From contig NC_054390.1 of NCBI RefSeq assembly GCF_001625195.1, positions 7,103,222-7,167,221 on the forward strand: a stretch of DNA of 64,000 nt, given 5' to 3'. The notes beneath the pieces were generated by a model that had not been told where the DNA came from, made no database searches, and saw only the letters and a program-made list of their open reading frames with translations. Positions 37,618 through 47,635 of this stretch are shown in pieces (within the stretch, counting starts at the first letter, position 1; every line of letters begins with the position of its first letter). Made by a program: the position numbers and the translations under genes. The DNA comes from Drechmeria coniospora. Taxonomy: Eukaryota; Ascomycota; Sordariomycetes; Hypocreales; Ophiocordycipitaceae.

Positions 37618-38709
37618 TCAATTCCGTATTGCGGGATCAATCGAACTCGAGCTTTCGACACACCGAATCTCTCCCCACGAGGATCCAATGTCGTTCTCAA
37701 TGTCTTCAAAAACGCGTACGCCTCTGCTCCCGAGGCCCGTGGCCAAGCCGACGGCGCTAGCGCCTGCCCTCCGCATCCGTTTGTACCCATCGCCATCGCT
37801 GACACCGCCCACGCCGACAATGACGAGGTGGCTCAGCTCGGGCCTCTCGTCGAACATACGTCGCAGGGTAGCAACGTTGCCGAGGGCAAGTGGATGCAGC
37901 ATGGCACCCCCCATGCCACCGAGCAAGCCGCCATCGCCGGCTCCTTCAAAGACGAGGCAGCCCCCGAGAGTGTTCGTGGCGGTGACGAAGCTTAGGCGGC
38001 TGGCGTAGGGAAGGAGCGCATCGTCGACGAGGGCGGCAAACTGGGACGGGTGCGTCAGGGGCGGCAGCTTCAGGCCGAGTGGGAGTCTCGGGTGCGGCGG
38101 TAGGACGTCGAGGAAGCAGCGGAGAGCGGACGGGGAGAGGGCCGGTGGCGGCGCCGATGGCAGATTGGGACACGACAGATTGATCTCGACGGCGAGAGGG
38201 AAGGGGAGCTCGGGGGCGGCGGCAAGGATGCGCTCGTGGCAGATGGCAATGTGGGCGGGCTCGGCGTCGGTAATGCTGATGATGATTGTTTTGCGGCTGG
38301 GCGCCTCGGTGGTTGGAAGTGAGGCCGCAAGGTCGTGCAGGATGGCGAGGTAGGTGTCGATGGTGAGGGGGCTGTAGCCGAGGGAGTTGAGGCTGCCTAC
38401 CGCCCGTCGTTCGAGCTTCTGCTTCTGTTTCTGCTGCTCATGCTCATGCTCATGCTGATGCTCCGGCTCCGACGGTTCATCTTCCTGTACAGGACCACCG
38501 CCAAGGGCGGGGTCAAGAAAGACATGACGGTGAAGGGCCTCGTCGTGGGTGAAGCCGTCAAGCAGACTCGTCCGCGTCGTGACGGCACCGGTCGACGGGC
38601 AGAGCAAGAGGGCCTCGATATCGTCGCGTGTCGTCGCCCAGGGGCAGGCGGTGTTGAGGAGTGGTGGGTGGAAGGAGAGCGTCGGCGGCGTCGGCGAGGA
38701 ATACATCAT
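37618..38709 (-). CDS. Dihydroorotate dehydrogenase, class 1A type
   Basis: Single exon, 363 aa, starting at ATGATG (38709). The class 1A core is clear: NTACPW and STGAVTTRTS near the N-terminus, the substrate loop NLSCPN (177-182) whose Cys180 corresponds to the catalytic base of class 1A enzymes, LGLKLPP, TATNTLGG, and the FMN-phosphate segment GVGGVSDGDGYKRM followed by GASAVGLATGLG. The family oxidises dihydroorotate to orotate in pyrimidine synthesis; class 1A members are soluble and use fumarate. No mitochondrial presequence or membrane helix is seen, unlike the class 2 enzyme that Pezizomycotina normally use. Typical class 1A proteins have about 311 aa; the excess is mainly a His/Glu/Gln/Lys-rich insert at residues 75-102. 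A true enzyme or a divergent paralogue with another substrate are both possible. Confidence 0.85.
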   Translation of the reverse strand: MMYSSPTPPTLSFHPPLLNTACPWATTRDDIEALLLCPSTGAVTTRTSLLDGFTHDEALHRHVFLDPALGGGPVQEDEPSEPEHQHEHEHEQQKQKQKLERRAVGSLNSLGYSPLTIDTYLAILHDLAASLPTTEAPSRKTIIISITDAEPAHIAICHERILAAAPELPFPLAVEINLSCPNLPSAPPPALSPSALRCFLDVLPPHPRLPLGLKLPPLTHPSQFAALVDDALLPYASRLSFVTATNTLGGCLVFEGAGDGGLLGGMGGAMLHPLALGNVATLRRMFDERPELSHLVIVGVGGVSDGDGYKRMRRAGASAVGLATGLGSRGVRVFEDIENDIGSSWGEIRCVESSSSIDPAIRN

Positions 38710-39092
38710 TATGCAACGACCTTGTCGGCCGCGGCGGTGTGAAGCATGAGGGAATTACAGTCGATGTCGGATGGTGGGCAGAGGTTCTCGGCTGGGCCGA
38801 CCGAGGCGGTGAAGGTAGGCTGCAGCAAGTCTACTAGGTCTGGTGCTGGGTAGGTACGGTTACGTCGCGGGAAGCCGGAGCCGATACTCCCGGTCGTCCC
38901 CACGCTCCTGCTCCACGCTGTTGCTCCGCCGCGGCCCCGAGGCTCGTCCGTGACGGCGGAACGGATGATATCGGAGATGTCTGCTGCTGCCGACTCTGCC
39001 ACGGTCGCCAAATCCTCCGGCTGCGTTGTGACAATGAATTTCGTCTGTGCACCATCATCGAGTCCGACAGCAAGCCATCGACAGCGAACCAT
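38709..39092 (-). CDS. Possible 127-aa upstream ORF overlapping the DHODH start
   Basis: A frame with a true ATG (39092) runs 127 codons and stops at a TAA whose last A is the first base of the DHODH ATG (TAATG). No domain is recognised; the C-terminal part (DLVDLLQPTFTASVG) looks protein-like but base composition gives no strong coding signal. It may be a regulatory upstream ORF, an unrelated short gene, or chance. No transcript evidence is available from sequence alone. Confidence 0.25.
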   Translation of the reverse strand: MVRCRWLAVGLDDGAQTKFIVTTQPEDLATVAESAAADISDIIRSAVTDEPRGRGGATAWSRSVGTTGSIGSGFPRRNRTYPAPDLVDLLQPTFTASVGPAENLCPPSDIDCNSLMLHTAAADKVVA

Positions 39093-40314
39093 TGATCAGA
39101 GAATCCTGTCTGTTGACATCTTGGCAAGCTTCCTCAAGGCACTATTGACTGCGCTGCGGCGTCGTACGAGCTAGGCAATGAAAAACGAGATACATCGGTG
39201 CCGAATAATAGTAATAGTGGCATTAACATGCTGGTAGGGAGTACCCTGACCACGGCCCAGGGACCTGTGGTCTATACATGTGACTCACGAGCTATAGCTG
39301 ACGCGGCAGCTGTCCCTGCGAGAGCAGCAGCAGTGGCGTTGACCTGGAATCAGACTCAGGTCTCGGTTTGGAGTCGTGCCCTTGGGGGAACAAAAGAAAT
39401 CCAAGTTCAAGGCACAGCAAACTTGATGATTATTAGCCTTGCTCAGTGTGGCCTGGACGGGTTCAAACACCGTTCAGACACTGAAGGCGTTCTCTGTAGT
39501 CTGCTCCCCTGACAGAGCACTTCGTACTTTTTCCCGAGCACTTGTACAGCGTGCTACATGCGCAAGTAGAGAGAGGTACCCAATACCCGGGATGAAAGCG
39601 GACATAGGGTGCAATCCGCTCCTGTTCCTGAAGGTACTCGTGGGTATGACCTGGTGCTTACCATCTCGTGGATGGGTGCAAGTATGTATACTTAACTCAC
39701 AGTACTCCGTACGGAGTACGGAATGCTTCGTACGGAGTGCTCCGTTCAGCTATCGCATATTATTACTGTGCAAGGGGTGCCACAAGCACATAGTACTTAA
39801 GCAGGTGTAAGTACACGGGGATGTACTTAGCAGGTTGGCAACTCAAAGTACATGTACAACTAACTACAAGTGCAGTACTTACTTCAGCACAGCACCAAGG
39901 TACCGAGGCGGACGACACATCGGGAACACGTCAAGTATTCTTAGCTTCTAAGCTCCAGCTGCCCCGCTCAGCGCCGCTGGCGGTGGCAGGCAACCACAGC
40001 TGCAACTTGAATTGCGGCTTGGATCGAGGCTGAGCACCGACGTCAACCTCAACCTCGACGCCGCCTCGCAACCGACCGATGACGAGCACAATCAAGACAA
40101 TCCTGAACAAAGGCACCTCCTCAATTCTGCGTCCGCGCACCGTCACCTGCTGCGAGAGAAGATGCTGTCGTTCGTGCCAACAGGCTGCTCCTTCTTGACG
40201 TAGCAGCTCGAAGGAAGTTTGACAAACGAACGGCGGCGGCCGAAATCGATCAAGGCCGTGATTCGTCTCGAAGACCCATCGCCGTTCGCCGTCGTCGTCG
40301 ACCCGTGCACCACC
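38710..40314. other. Divergent intergenic region between DHODH and arrestin genes
   Basis: Shared upstream region of two divergent genes. Apart from the possible upstream ORF at 38709-39092 it contains GTAC-rich motifs, including a TACTCCGTACGGAGTAC palindrome at about 39701-39720, and nothing else recognised. Confidence 0.55.
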
Positions 40315-41985
40315 ATGTCGATCCGCATCGCTCTCGACAACCAACCCGAGTTCTACACAAACCTCGATCATGTCGCCGGCCGCGTCATTCTTGGCCTCAA
40401 CCGCGCCGAGCAGGTCGGCAACATCGTCGTCAAGCTCGAAGGCGAGTCCGTCACCGCCTTGCAGGTCCCGAACCCGTACGAGCTCGAGACCGGCGGCCAC
40501 CCGCCCGGTCCGCTGCCAGGCCCGCCCGGAAGCGTCGTCGGCGAGAACCACAAAGTCCTCTACAAGGTGCAGCAAGTCTTCCCGGATGAGTATCATGCCA
40601 GCTCGAGCAGCCCCTACGGCGCCTTTCCGCTCCAACCCGGCGAGCACGAGTTCCCCTTCCGGTTCAAGCTGCCGATCAACAACGCCTGCAGCGACCCGGA
40701 AGCCATGTCCCGCATCGGCGGCCTCGGCGGCCTCCACGGCTTTGCCTCCGGAGCTGGCTTGTTCGGCATGGGCGGCGTCCGCGTCATGGACGGGAGCAAG
40801 CAGCTGTTCCTCAAGCACGTCACCCGCACCCTACCCCCGTCCCTGACCGGATACCCCGGCGAGGCGGAGATCAAGTACTACATCAAGGTCACCGTTCAGC
40901 GGCCTGGCTTCCTCAAGGAAAATTGGCGCTTCCAGGTCGGCTTCAAGTTCCTGCCCATCGAGCCTCCTCGACCTGCTCAGAGCGGCCAGGAGGCCTTTGC
41001 ACGCCGACCTTTCGCCTTTCGGCCGCGGACGCCGCCGTTGCCGGAGAGGAAGCGCAGCTCCTTCTTCGGCAGGAAATCGGACGCGTCCATCGGCTCGGCT
41101 GCCGATCCGTCCTCGTCCGCACCCGCCGACTCCCCCCACCTGCCGGCCGCCCCGTCCATCGAGATGGCCGGCCGGTTGCCGCATCCCGCCGTCTTCACCT
41201 GCAACCAGCCTATACCCCTCCGTCTCATCGCCAAGAAGCTCGTCGACTGCCACGAGCAGGTCCGCCTCATTTCCTTTCAGATGGACCTCATTGGCATCAC
41301 CGAGGTGCGCTCCCGGACCTTGCTCAACAAGAAAATCAACCGATGGGTCGTCGCCGCCCACTCCGATCTTGACATCGCCCTCTCGGCATCTCCCCAGGAC
41401 GAGGTTGGTAATGAATTCACGGTGCCGGACGAGCTGTGGAAGAGCAAGCCGCTACCGAACACCGTCGCCCCGTCCTTTTCGACCTGCAACCTCTCGCGTC
41501 GGTACGAGCTCGAGCTGAAGCTCGGCCTGGCCTGGGGCAAACCCAAGTCGAGCTTGCTAGGCAAAGGCAGCTACAGCCAAGGTCAAACCATTTTCCTCCC
41601 TCTTCATTTCTCCGAAATCACCGTCTTTTCTGGCATCACGCCGCCGCCCGAGCTGGTCGAGGCCGCTAGGAATACCCAACCAGGACGGGCGACGCTGCAA
41701 ATCCCCCCTCGCTTACCCCCTCGAGCTTCCTCGGCCCCCTCATCGTCGTCGTCGCAACAAAACCAGGGACGACCACCCCTGCCTCCGCATCCCGTCAACG
41801 ACCCCCTATACCCCCCGCAGCTGCAACCGGGTCAGACGGTGCCGCCGTACGACGATGCGCCCCCGAGCTACGACGAGGCCATGGCCGAGAACCTGTCCGG
41901 GCCCTTTGACGGCACCCAGCCGAGGCCAGCCTACAGCGGCATCACGAACGAGAACGCGCCTAGTCAAATGCCGGCGAAGAGCTGA
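40315..41985 (+). CDS. Arrestin-related trafficking adaptor (ART-like)
   Basis: Single exon, 556 aa. MSIRIALDNQPEFYTNLD at the start, then VAGRVIL and NIVVKLEGES, is the beginning of the arrestin N-domain; the earlier part of the frame has no ATG. The N-domain continues through GEHEFPFRFKLP and GYPGEAEIKYYIKVTV, and the arrestin C-domain follows (FTCNQPIPLRLIAKK, RYELELKLGL) up to about residue 450. The tail is Pro/Ser-rich and ends with PPYDDAPPSYDEAMAE: APPSYDE contains a PPxY motif that recruits the WW domains of Rsp5/NEDD4 ubiquitin ligases. In fungi such adaptors direct plasma-membrane transporters to endocytosis. A Lys/Arg/Ser-rich insertion (residues about 245-280) separates the two lobes and may hold phosphorylation sites. 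Which transporters it serves cannot be told; it is not PalF by sequence features seen here. Confidence 0.88.
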   Translation: MSIRIALDNQPEFYTNLDHVAGRVILGLNRAEQVGNIVVKLEGESVTALQVPNPYELETGGHPPGPLPGPPGSVVGENHKVLYKVQQVFPDEYHASSSSPYGAFPLQPGEHEFPFRFKLPINNACSDPEAMSRIGGLGGLHGFASGAGLFGMGGVRVMDGSKQLFLKHVTRTLPPSLTGYPGEAEIKYYIKVTVQRPGFLKENWRFQVGFKFLPIEPPRPAQSGQEAFARRPFAFRPRTPPLPERKRSSFFGRKSDASIGSAADPSSSAPADSPHLPAAPSIEMAGRLPHPAVFTCNQPIPLRLIAKKLVDCHEQVRLISFQMDLIGITEVRSRTLLNKKINRWVVAAHSDLDIALSASPQDEVGNEFTVPDELWKSKPLPNTVAPSFSTCNLSRRYELELKLGLAWGKPKSSLLGKGSYSQGQTIFLPLHFSEITVFSGITPPPELVEAARNTQPGRATLQIPPRLPPRASSAPSSSSSQQNQGRPPLPPHPVNDPLYPPQLQPGQTVPPYDDAPPSYDEAMAENLSGPFDGTQPRPAYSGITNENAPSQMPAKS

Positions 41986-42650
41986 TGGGTGCGCCATGCG
42001 CTGGAACGATTGCACGAGACATAGACAGGGAGTTTGTTGGAAAGGGCTGTTGGGGGAATTTGGTTAGAGGAACGACGTCGTTGCCCTGGCCAGTCTAAGT
42101 CCCCAGATAGAGTGACATTACAAGTGGGTTTGTTCCAGCGTTCTCCCCATCCATCTAACGAACAGCCCCAACCCGGTGAATTGACGAGGGAAAAAAATAA
42201 TACATTGTATTCCGCTCGTGTTGTGAATAGTTGGTTAAAGCTGGATCGCTGGGCAGACTGAAACGGTCCCACTGGTGACATGACGTCAGTAGCTCGTACC
42301 CGCATCCGACCACAACCAGCCCACTTCCACTTCCTCAACGTGCTTTACGTACGCCAAAGGATTTCCAGGCTCACGCACCAACGTCCTACATTCACGTCCA
42401 TAATTTCCATGCGTCCAGCGCCCGGTTCTCACCGCCCCTTGGACGCACTGGCAGCCCGGCAGCAGAGTTATGAGAAACATCCCATGGCTCACTCGATATT
42501 ATAGCCCGCCCAGCCTCGCTGCTGGCCGGCTCCGCCCCCATAGCACGCCCGCTTGTAGGCTCCGTCATGGCCGAACCTTGACTTCTTCGCCCTTCCTCCA
42601 TCGCAGCAGCGACCCCCGCGTTCGAAATCTAGGCCGTGAAATCAGCGACG
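41986..42650. other. Intergenic region between arrestin and lipase genes
   Basis: 3' flank of the arrestin gene (an aaaaaaataatac stretch near 42189 may belong to its polyadenylation region) and the leader of the lipase gene. No exon recognised other than the presumed untranslated first exon of the lipase ending at 42651. Confidence 0.55.
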
Positions 42651-43000
42651 AGTATGCGTCGGTACGAGACGTCTACTGTGCGCCCGCCCTCCGTCCCCAT
42701 GCCGTCTCTACTCCGCGACCGGGCTCCTGAGCTGACAGCTCGCAGTGACGCCGAAGCACCCCATCGTCCTCGCTCACGGCCTCCTCGGGTTCGCCGAACT
42801 CTCCATCTCCTCCCTCGTGCCCCCTCTTCGATACTGGCATGGCATCGAACAGGCCCTCGCAACGCAGGGTTGTCCCCTCATCATCACCGCCTCCGTGCCC
42901 CCTTCGCACGGCATCGAAGAACGGGCGGCGAAGCTCGCTGCCGACATCTCCGCATCCATTGCCAGTTCCAAGTTCTCCGGCGACCCGGTGCCTGTCAACA

Positions 43001-43031
<31 letters not shown>

Positions 43032-43578
43032 CCGCTACATGATCTCCCGCCTACAGCGGGCGAACAGCAACTTCCGGGTCGCGGCTCTCGTCACGGTGGG
43101 CACGCCCCATCGCGGCAGTCCCTTTGCCGACTACGTGCTGCATGAAAGCGCCGGTCCACTCTACCTCCCCAGGCTGTACTCCTTGCTCGAGAGGGCCGGG
43201 CTCGGAACCAGGGCGTTCGCTCAGCTGACGACGCGGTACCTCGCCACCGAGTTCAACCCTCGAACGCGAGACGACCCAGCCGTGCGGTACTTTTCGTACG
43301 GCGCGGTGGTGGAGGATCTGCCCTTGTTCAGCCCCTTTCGACTGCCACAAAAGATCATTGCCCAAGCGGAGGGTCCCAACGACGGGCTGGTCGGCGTCGA
43401 CAGCAGCCGCTGGGGCCAGTACGAGGGGACCCTACTCGGCGTGAGCCACCTGGACCTGATCAACTGGTCCAACAGGGCACGGTGGACGGTTCGCGAGTGG
43501 ATGGGCGTCAAGAGGAACTTCAACGCCGTGGCCTTTTACCTCGGCATCGCCGACATGCTGGCAAGGGAGGGGTTGTAG
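42651..43578 (+). CDS. TGL2-like lipase, alpha/beta hydrolase
   Basis: The main exon 42746-43578 encodes TPKHPIVLAHGLLGF onwards, but no ATG lies directly before it. The best reading is a start codon split by an intron: A at 42651, intron 42652-42745 (gtatgc donor, ctgac branch point, cgcag acceptor), then TG at 42746. An in-frame TAG lies seven codons upstream, so no longer protein is possible by this join. The product is 277 aa. Seen: the oxyanion HG (11-12), nucleophile AHSMGG (Ser90), and likely acid and base Asp213 (GPNDGLVG) and His235 (VSHLDL). The order fits the Tgl2/bacterial-lipase class, known as triacylglycerol/diacylglycerol lipases, mitochondrial in yeast. No clear presequence is present, so location is open. 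Confidence 0.85.
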
Positions 43579-44125
43579 GGACGGCCGACGCGCAGTGCGC
43601 AGCGCAGCGCACGGGCAAGCGACGGCAGCGTCTGTGGGCCAAAGAAGGAACGACGCATGGGTAGCAGCTCGTCGAGAGTCGGTTGGAAGTCGACCAAGAG
43701 GTCTTGGGATTATAATAGAATACAGGAGGCTGCCTCAACGACGGCAAGTGAAACATCTCCAACACAGGCCTTCGGCACGGCACTTGATGCAATATGTACC
43801 AATCGTAAGGTCCAACCCAAACCCCAGCAGATAGATGGATATCCCCCGCACCCGCACCCTCCCCCCCCCAAAAAAACAGATGAGAGCCGATGAAAGTTTT
43901 GCCGTACCGAGAGGGAGTCGAAGCGAGTTGGGCGACAGGTACCGACGGGAGACCCATTTTGCATTGGCGCTTGTGTTGCGCAATTTCATGGCCGAGCTCG
44001 GATGGCACCAGACGATCAACTTGCTGTTCCCGCGTCGTTTCATCCCATTGCCGAAATACCCCTACGTCTTTCACCGCATAGTCGGATCGTTTCGTCCTCC
44101 GTCTCGATGCTCCCGCTTGGACTGT

Positions 44126-44416
44126 CTACGGGGCGGGCTTCCGGTCCTTGCGCTTCTGCAGGTACTTGCTGAGGCAGACAGCGAAGACGCCGACAGCAAC
44201 TAAATCCAGATCATATTAGATCACAAACATGGACCAGAGGGGGGGGGGGGGGGGGCTCGTCGCGGCGAGCTCTGGGATGGGACGAGATGTTGGCATACCA
44301 ACGAAGACGATGCAAAAGACGACCATGACGCCGACATTCTCCGAGGCCCAGTTATCACGCTTGACGAGCTGGCTTGCAGCCTCGCGAGCGACGAGTGAAG
44401 TGTCGATGGAAGGCAT
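44126..44416 (-). CDS. 63-aa single-pass membrane protein
   Basis: Two exons on the minus strand, 44416-44299 and 44199-44126, joined across a gtatgc/ttag intron. The peptide starts MPSIDTSLVAREAASQLV, then KRDNWASENVG, then one hydrophobic helix (about residues 28-50, MVVFCIVFV-VAVGVFAVCL) and a basic tail ending KRKDRKPAP. The layout (short outside part, one helix, Lys/Arg-rich tail) suggests a tail-anchored or type III small membrane protein. Similar short proteins occur widely in Sordariomycetes as hypothetical proteins; the function is unknown to me. The intron contains a run of 17 C on the coding strand. It is convergent with the lipase gene. Confidence 0.65.
44239..44255 (+). repeat. 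G homopolymer (17 nt) inside an intron
   Basis: Uninterrupted G run on the + strand lying within the intron of the 63-aa membrane protein gene, where it reads as a C tract on the transcribed strand. Confidence 0.9.
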
Positions 44417-47400
44417 TGCGAAGGATGAGAATCAACGGGATGAAGATTGTCTGTTCATTCGGTCGGGTTAGAAAAATGGGTGTTCGATGGTGAACGACCA
44501 AGAAGCACGACGACTCGTCGAGCCAAGGCACCCCCGGGCCGGTCATGGCACGATGGCTGGCGCTACTGCCGCGTCGCCAGAGGATTCCAACACGCTCAGC
44601 GCACGCCAGCAAGTGCATTCGACCTCGACCAGGGAGGGTGCTTCGTTCACGGCAGGCATGTCGCGCATCGGTCGTCTTGGAAGGGGCCACGATCTTGCGA
44701 GGATGATTAACTTACCTTTGCAGGCCGCAGCGGCGTAGAGGATAAGAGGTGGAGGAGCAATAGCAGAGCGAGTCGAGGTGCGGGCGGACTGGATGGTTTT
44801 GTTGATGACGGCGGCGTCGAAGTACATAGCTTATGGCGGCCACCAAGCAAGAAACTACTGCATAAGTAAGTGATAGCAGTAGAGCGGTCGCCAGCTTCCG
44901 GCCGCCCTAGTTCGAGAGCAGGAGCGAACGAAGCCGGAAATGTGGTGGAGCACGCAACGGACCACTGAAGAGGCCGGAAGGAGCGCCGATGGGCGGGTCC
45001 AACCGCGCCCTTGTTTGTTGTGCCTGTGCGTGCCTGCCCTTTGACACCTAAGCATACAGTATGTGCACCTAAACCGATAGCAGCGCCGCCGCGCGGGGGA
45101 CGAACGCAGGCACACAACGTGAATGCAGATGTACTAATAGTACCTGCCACGAGTTGTCGGATAGCTTCGCGCTACCCAGTACCTGCTACCTGCCAGGATG
45201 CCATCATGCATGCATCTACAGAGTACACTGTGCCAACATTCAATTCTCTGTACCGTATAGGTACCTTCTCGCGCCTGGCCGTTGCAAGATCAGCTGCTGG
45301 CTCGTGGCAGCTGACAGAGCTGGTTGTATACTTATGTACTTGTACATGATCAGCAGTAGTAGGTACCTGGTACCGCTCCCCTACCCTCGGACAGGGCACA
45401 TGCCGATCAATGCAAGCAAGCAAGCAAGTAATTACGGTGTACAGCAAGCAGGTGCTGGCGCAAGGCACGAGCAGCTGAAGTACCTAGTAGGTAGGTACAG
45501 TACCTACTAGTACTTACTAGTAGGTATCGATCTGGATTGGGAAACCCAGAGGTTTTTGCTAGCGCCTAGAACGAGCTACTCTACGAAGCAGTAGCACCAC
45601 ATACGATGATAGTTGGTCGGAAAAGCTGGGAGCCATTCAATTGCCGCAAACCGAACCCAAAGTCCACGCGGATTCCTCCTCTGTGCTCATCGGGGGGGGG
45701 GAGGCGAATCAACTTCGGTGGCGGCCCGGGCAGTCGAAGGAGAGGGTCTGCCGGAACACGGCAAAAGGACCAGGTGGGGACACAGACCAGACGGCAGCAT
45801 CGGGTCCATCGGCTTGGCCTGTTTGCGGCCCATCCACTTCCAAAGCCGAGCCCTCCATGCCAGCAACTCCACACTGCCCGGTCCGGCTCGCTCAGTCCCT
45901 CGGATGCTATACCCTCACGGACGGACCATGCACGGGCAGTACGGAGTGCAGAACACGCCTGGGAGTGCATACTGCGAAGGGAAGGCGCTGCGCGCAGAAT
46001 TCTCGCTTCGCCGCACGAGAAGTACTACAAGCATGGCGACCTAGCAGCCATCGTTATTGTATTCGGTATCTTGGCGCCTGGGGCCCAGCGGGCAAGCCAA
46101 CGAGCGATCTTGGTCTGCGCTGCGCCGAGTCGCTGAACACCTCCTTGCTACCACACAGCCGCCATGTGTGGGGTAACAATGCTTGCAGGCACGAGACGGT
46201 GTTGCCATCCCGTCCGCATCCGGGCTGGAAGTTGAGTGTGCATGCACATGGGAATCATTGGACAAGAAGTGAAGCTGCCTGCTGTGCCGCTTCATGGTGT
46301 GTATTTTGCCGCACTTGCCGTGGCAGTCATTGCGACAGCTTGATAGGCGACGCTATCCAATGCTGCAAATCTTGGCCGCTCGATCGCAGTCGAGTCGGTT
46401 GCGACCGTGGACGATGCCGAGGGTATGATGGTATGTCCGTCGGTCGCAAGGCGCAGCATGATGCTGCTTGCCCCTCGACGCGTCGCGCTCTCCCCCCTGG
46501 TATTGCCTACTAAGCACAAGTACTGTAGGTAATAAAATGGTTCTAGAGTCACTCGCTGTTGAGAGCGAATTCCTCTCGTACCACGTGCCAGCTTGGACCT
46601 TCGAAGCCCACCTGCGCGCAAGACCAACGCCGCCTCCCAATGATATTCTGTATCTTGTCATCTTCGTCACCCGGGAAAAAGGCGACCGTCATGGCGAGAA
46701 CAAGCTGAGAGGCCCGGATGATGACCCCGCAATATTATTCCCTTGGGACCACTGCTTCCGTTAGGCCACTGTGAATGCATGCCACGGTGGGGGACGCCAG
46801 GGTGCTCCGTACCGTCGTGCTGGTATTAATACTACCTAGTATGCAACTCCACCAAGTATTACTGTACTTGGTAGTGGTGGAGCTACCAGACAGAACACTG
46901 TAACACACACATCATAGAGTAGTACGTACGTACCTGCGGTGCTCCGTAGTGCGGAGTACGTACGGATACATGGCTGATAATGCTGCACAGATGGCGGAAT
47001 ACCCAGGCGTGATATGTAAGTATAAAGTCATATCTTCTTACCTGGCACGGCGGAGCTCAATGCAGAGAGTGATAATCCGTAATACTTGTACGGAGTACGG
47101 AGTACAAGTAAACAATACTGTACTGTATAGGGTCAGTACTTGTAAGAGTACTGTAACTGTACAGTAGTTGTACATGTACTTGTACCTCTCACAATGCTCC
47201 CCGCCCAATTTTACAGTACTGCACGGAGTACTCCGTACGGAGTAGCACCATTATTCATCGCACCCAACGGAGTACATCTTACTGTACTTACTTGTAAGTA
47301 CGTACGGAGTACATCCAAGTAATAAGTACTCCGTACAAGCAAGTACAGTGCAGCTCTGGTACGTACCAGTGATACCAGCACGGTAGGATGTCGGTATTTC

Positions 47401-47635
47401 CTGCCTACCATCGGGTTACGCCCGTCACCGCCGAGAAGGAGTCGACGTCAAGGTGACACGGCATGGACACGCAAGTCCACCACCACCCACCATCACCTAC
47501 TTGACCATGTCGTGATTTCATGTGCCTGGCGCCCACGCAGTCGCACCTCATCATCCAGAGTTCCGTTTCCAGCCTCGTTTCCCCGTCCTCCTAGACGAAT
47601 ACTTGGACGAAGCGGCCGATCCTCCTGCTCTCACC
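44417..47635. other. Intergenic region, 3.2 kb
   Basis: A minus-strand frame with a true ATG at 44827 reaches 44543 (94 aa) and has a consensus donor (AAAG/gtaag) at 44716/44715. Its first 37 codons (TSTRSAIAPPPLILYAAAACK) look plausible as an exon, but no partner exon was found, so it is not called. Elsewhere the DNA carries GTAC-rich motifs (45300-45530, 46850-47360) and no recognisable gene. Long overlapping frames at 45600-46510 lack domains. Confidence 0.5.

Noticed and set aside
44543..44827. 94-codon minus-strand frame with a good internal donor site
   Set aside because: The first part looks exon-like, but no acceptor or second exon in frame could be joined; kept only as a note in the intergenic entry.
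45606..46513. Three overlapping long frames on the + strand, up to 290 codons
   Set aside because: They overlap each other in different frames, lack ATG starts or domains, and no one frame stands out by codon use.
46537..46764. 75-codon frame with a true ATG
   Set aside because: No family resemblance, neighbours or splice signals; length is compatible with chance.
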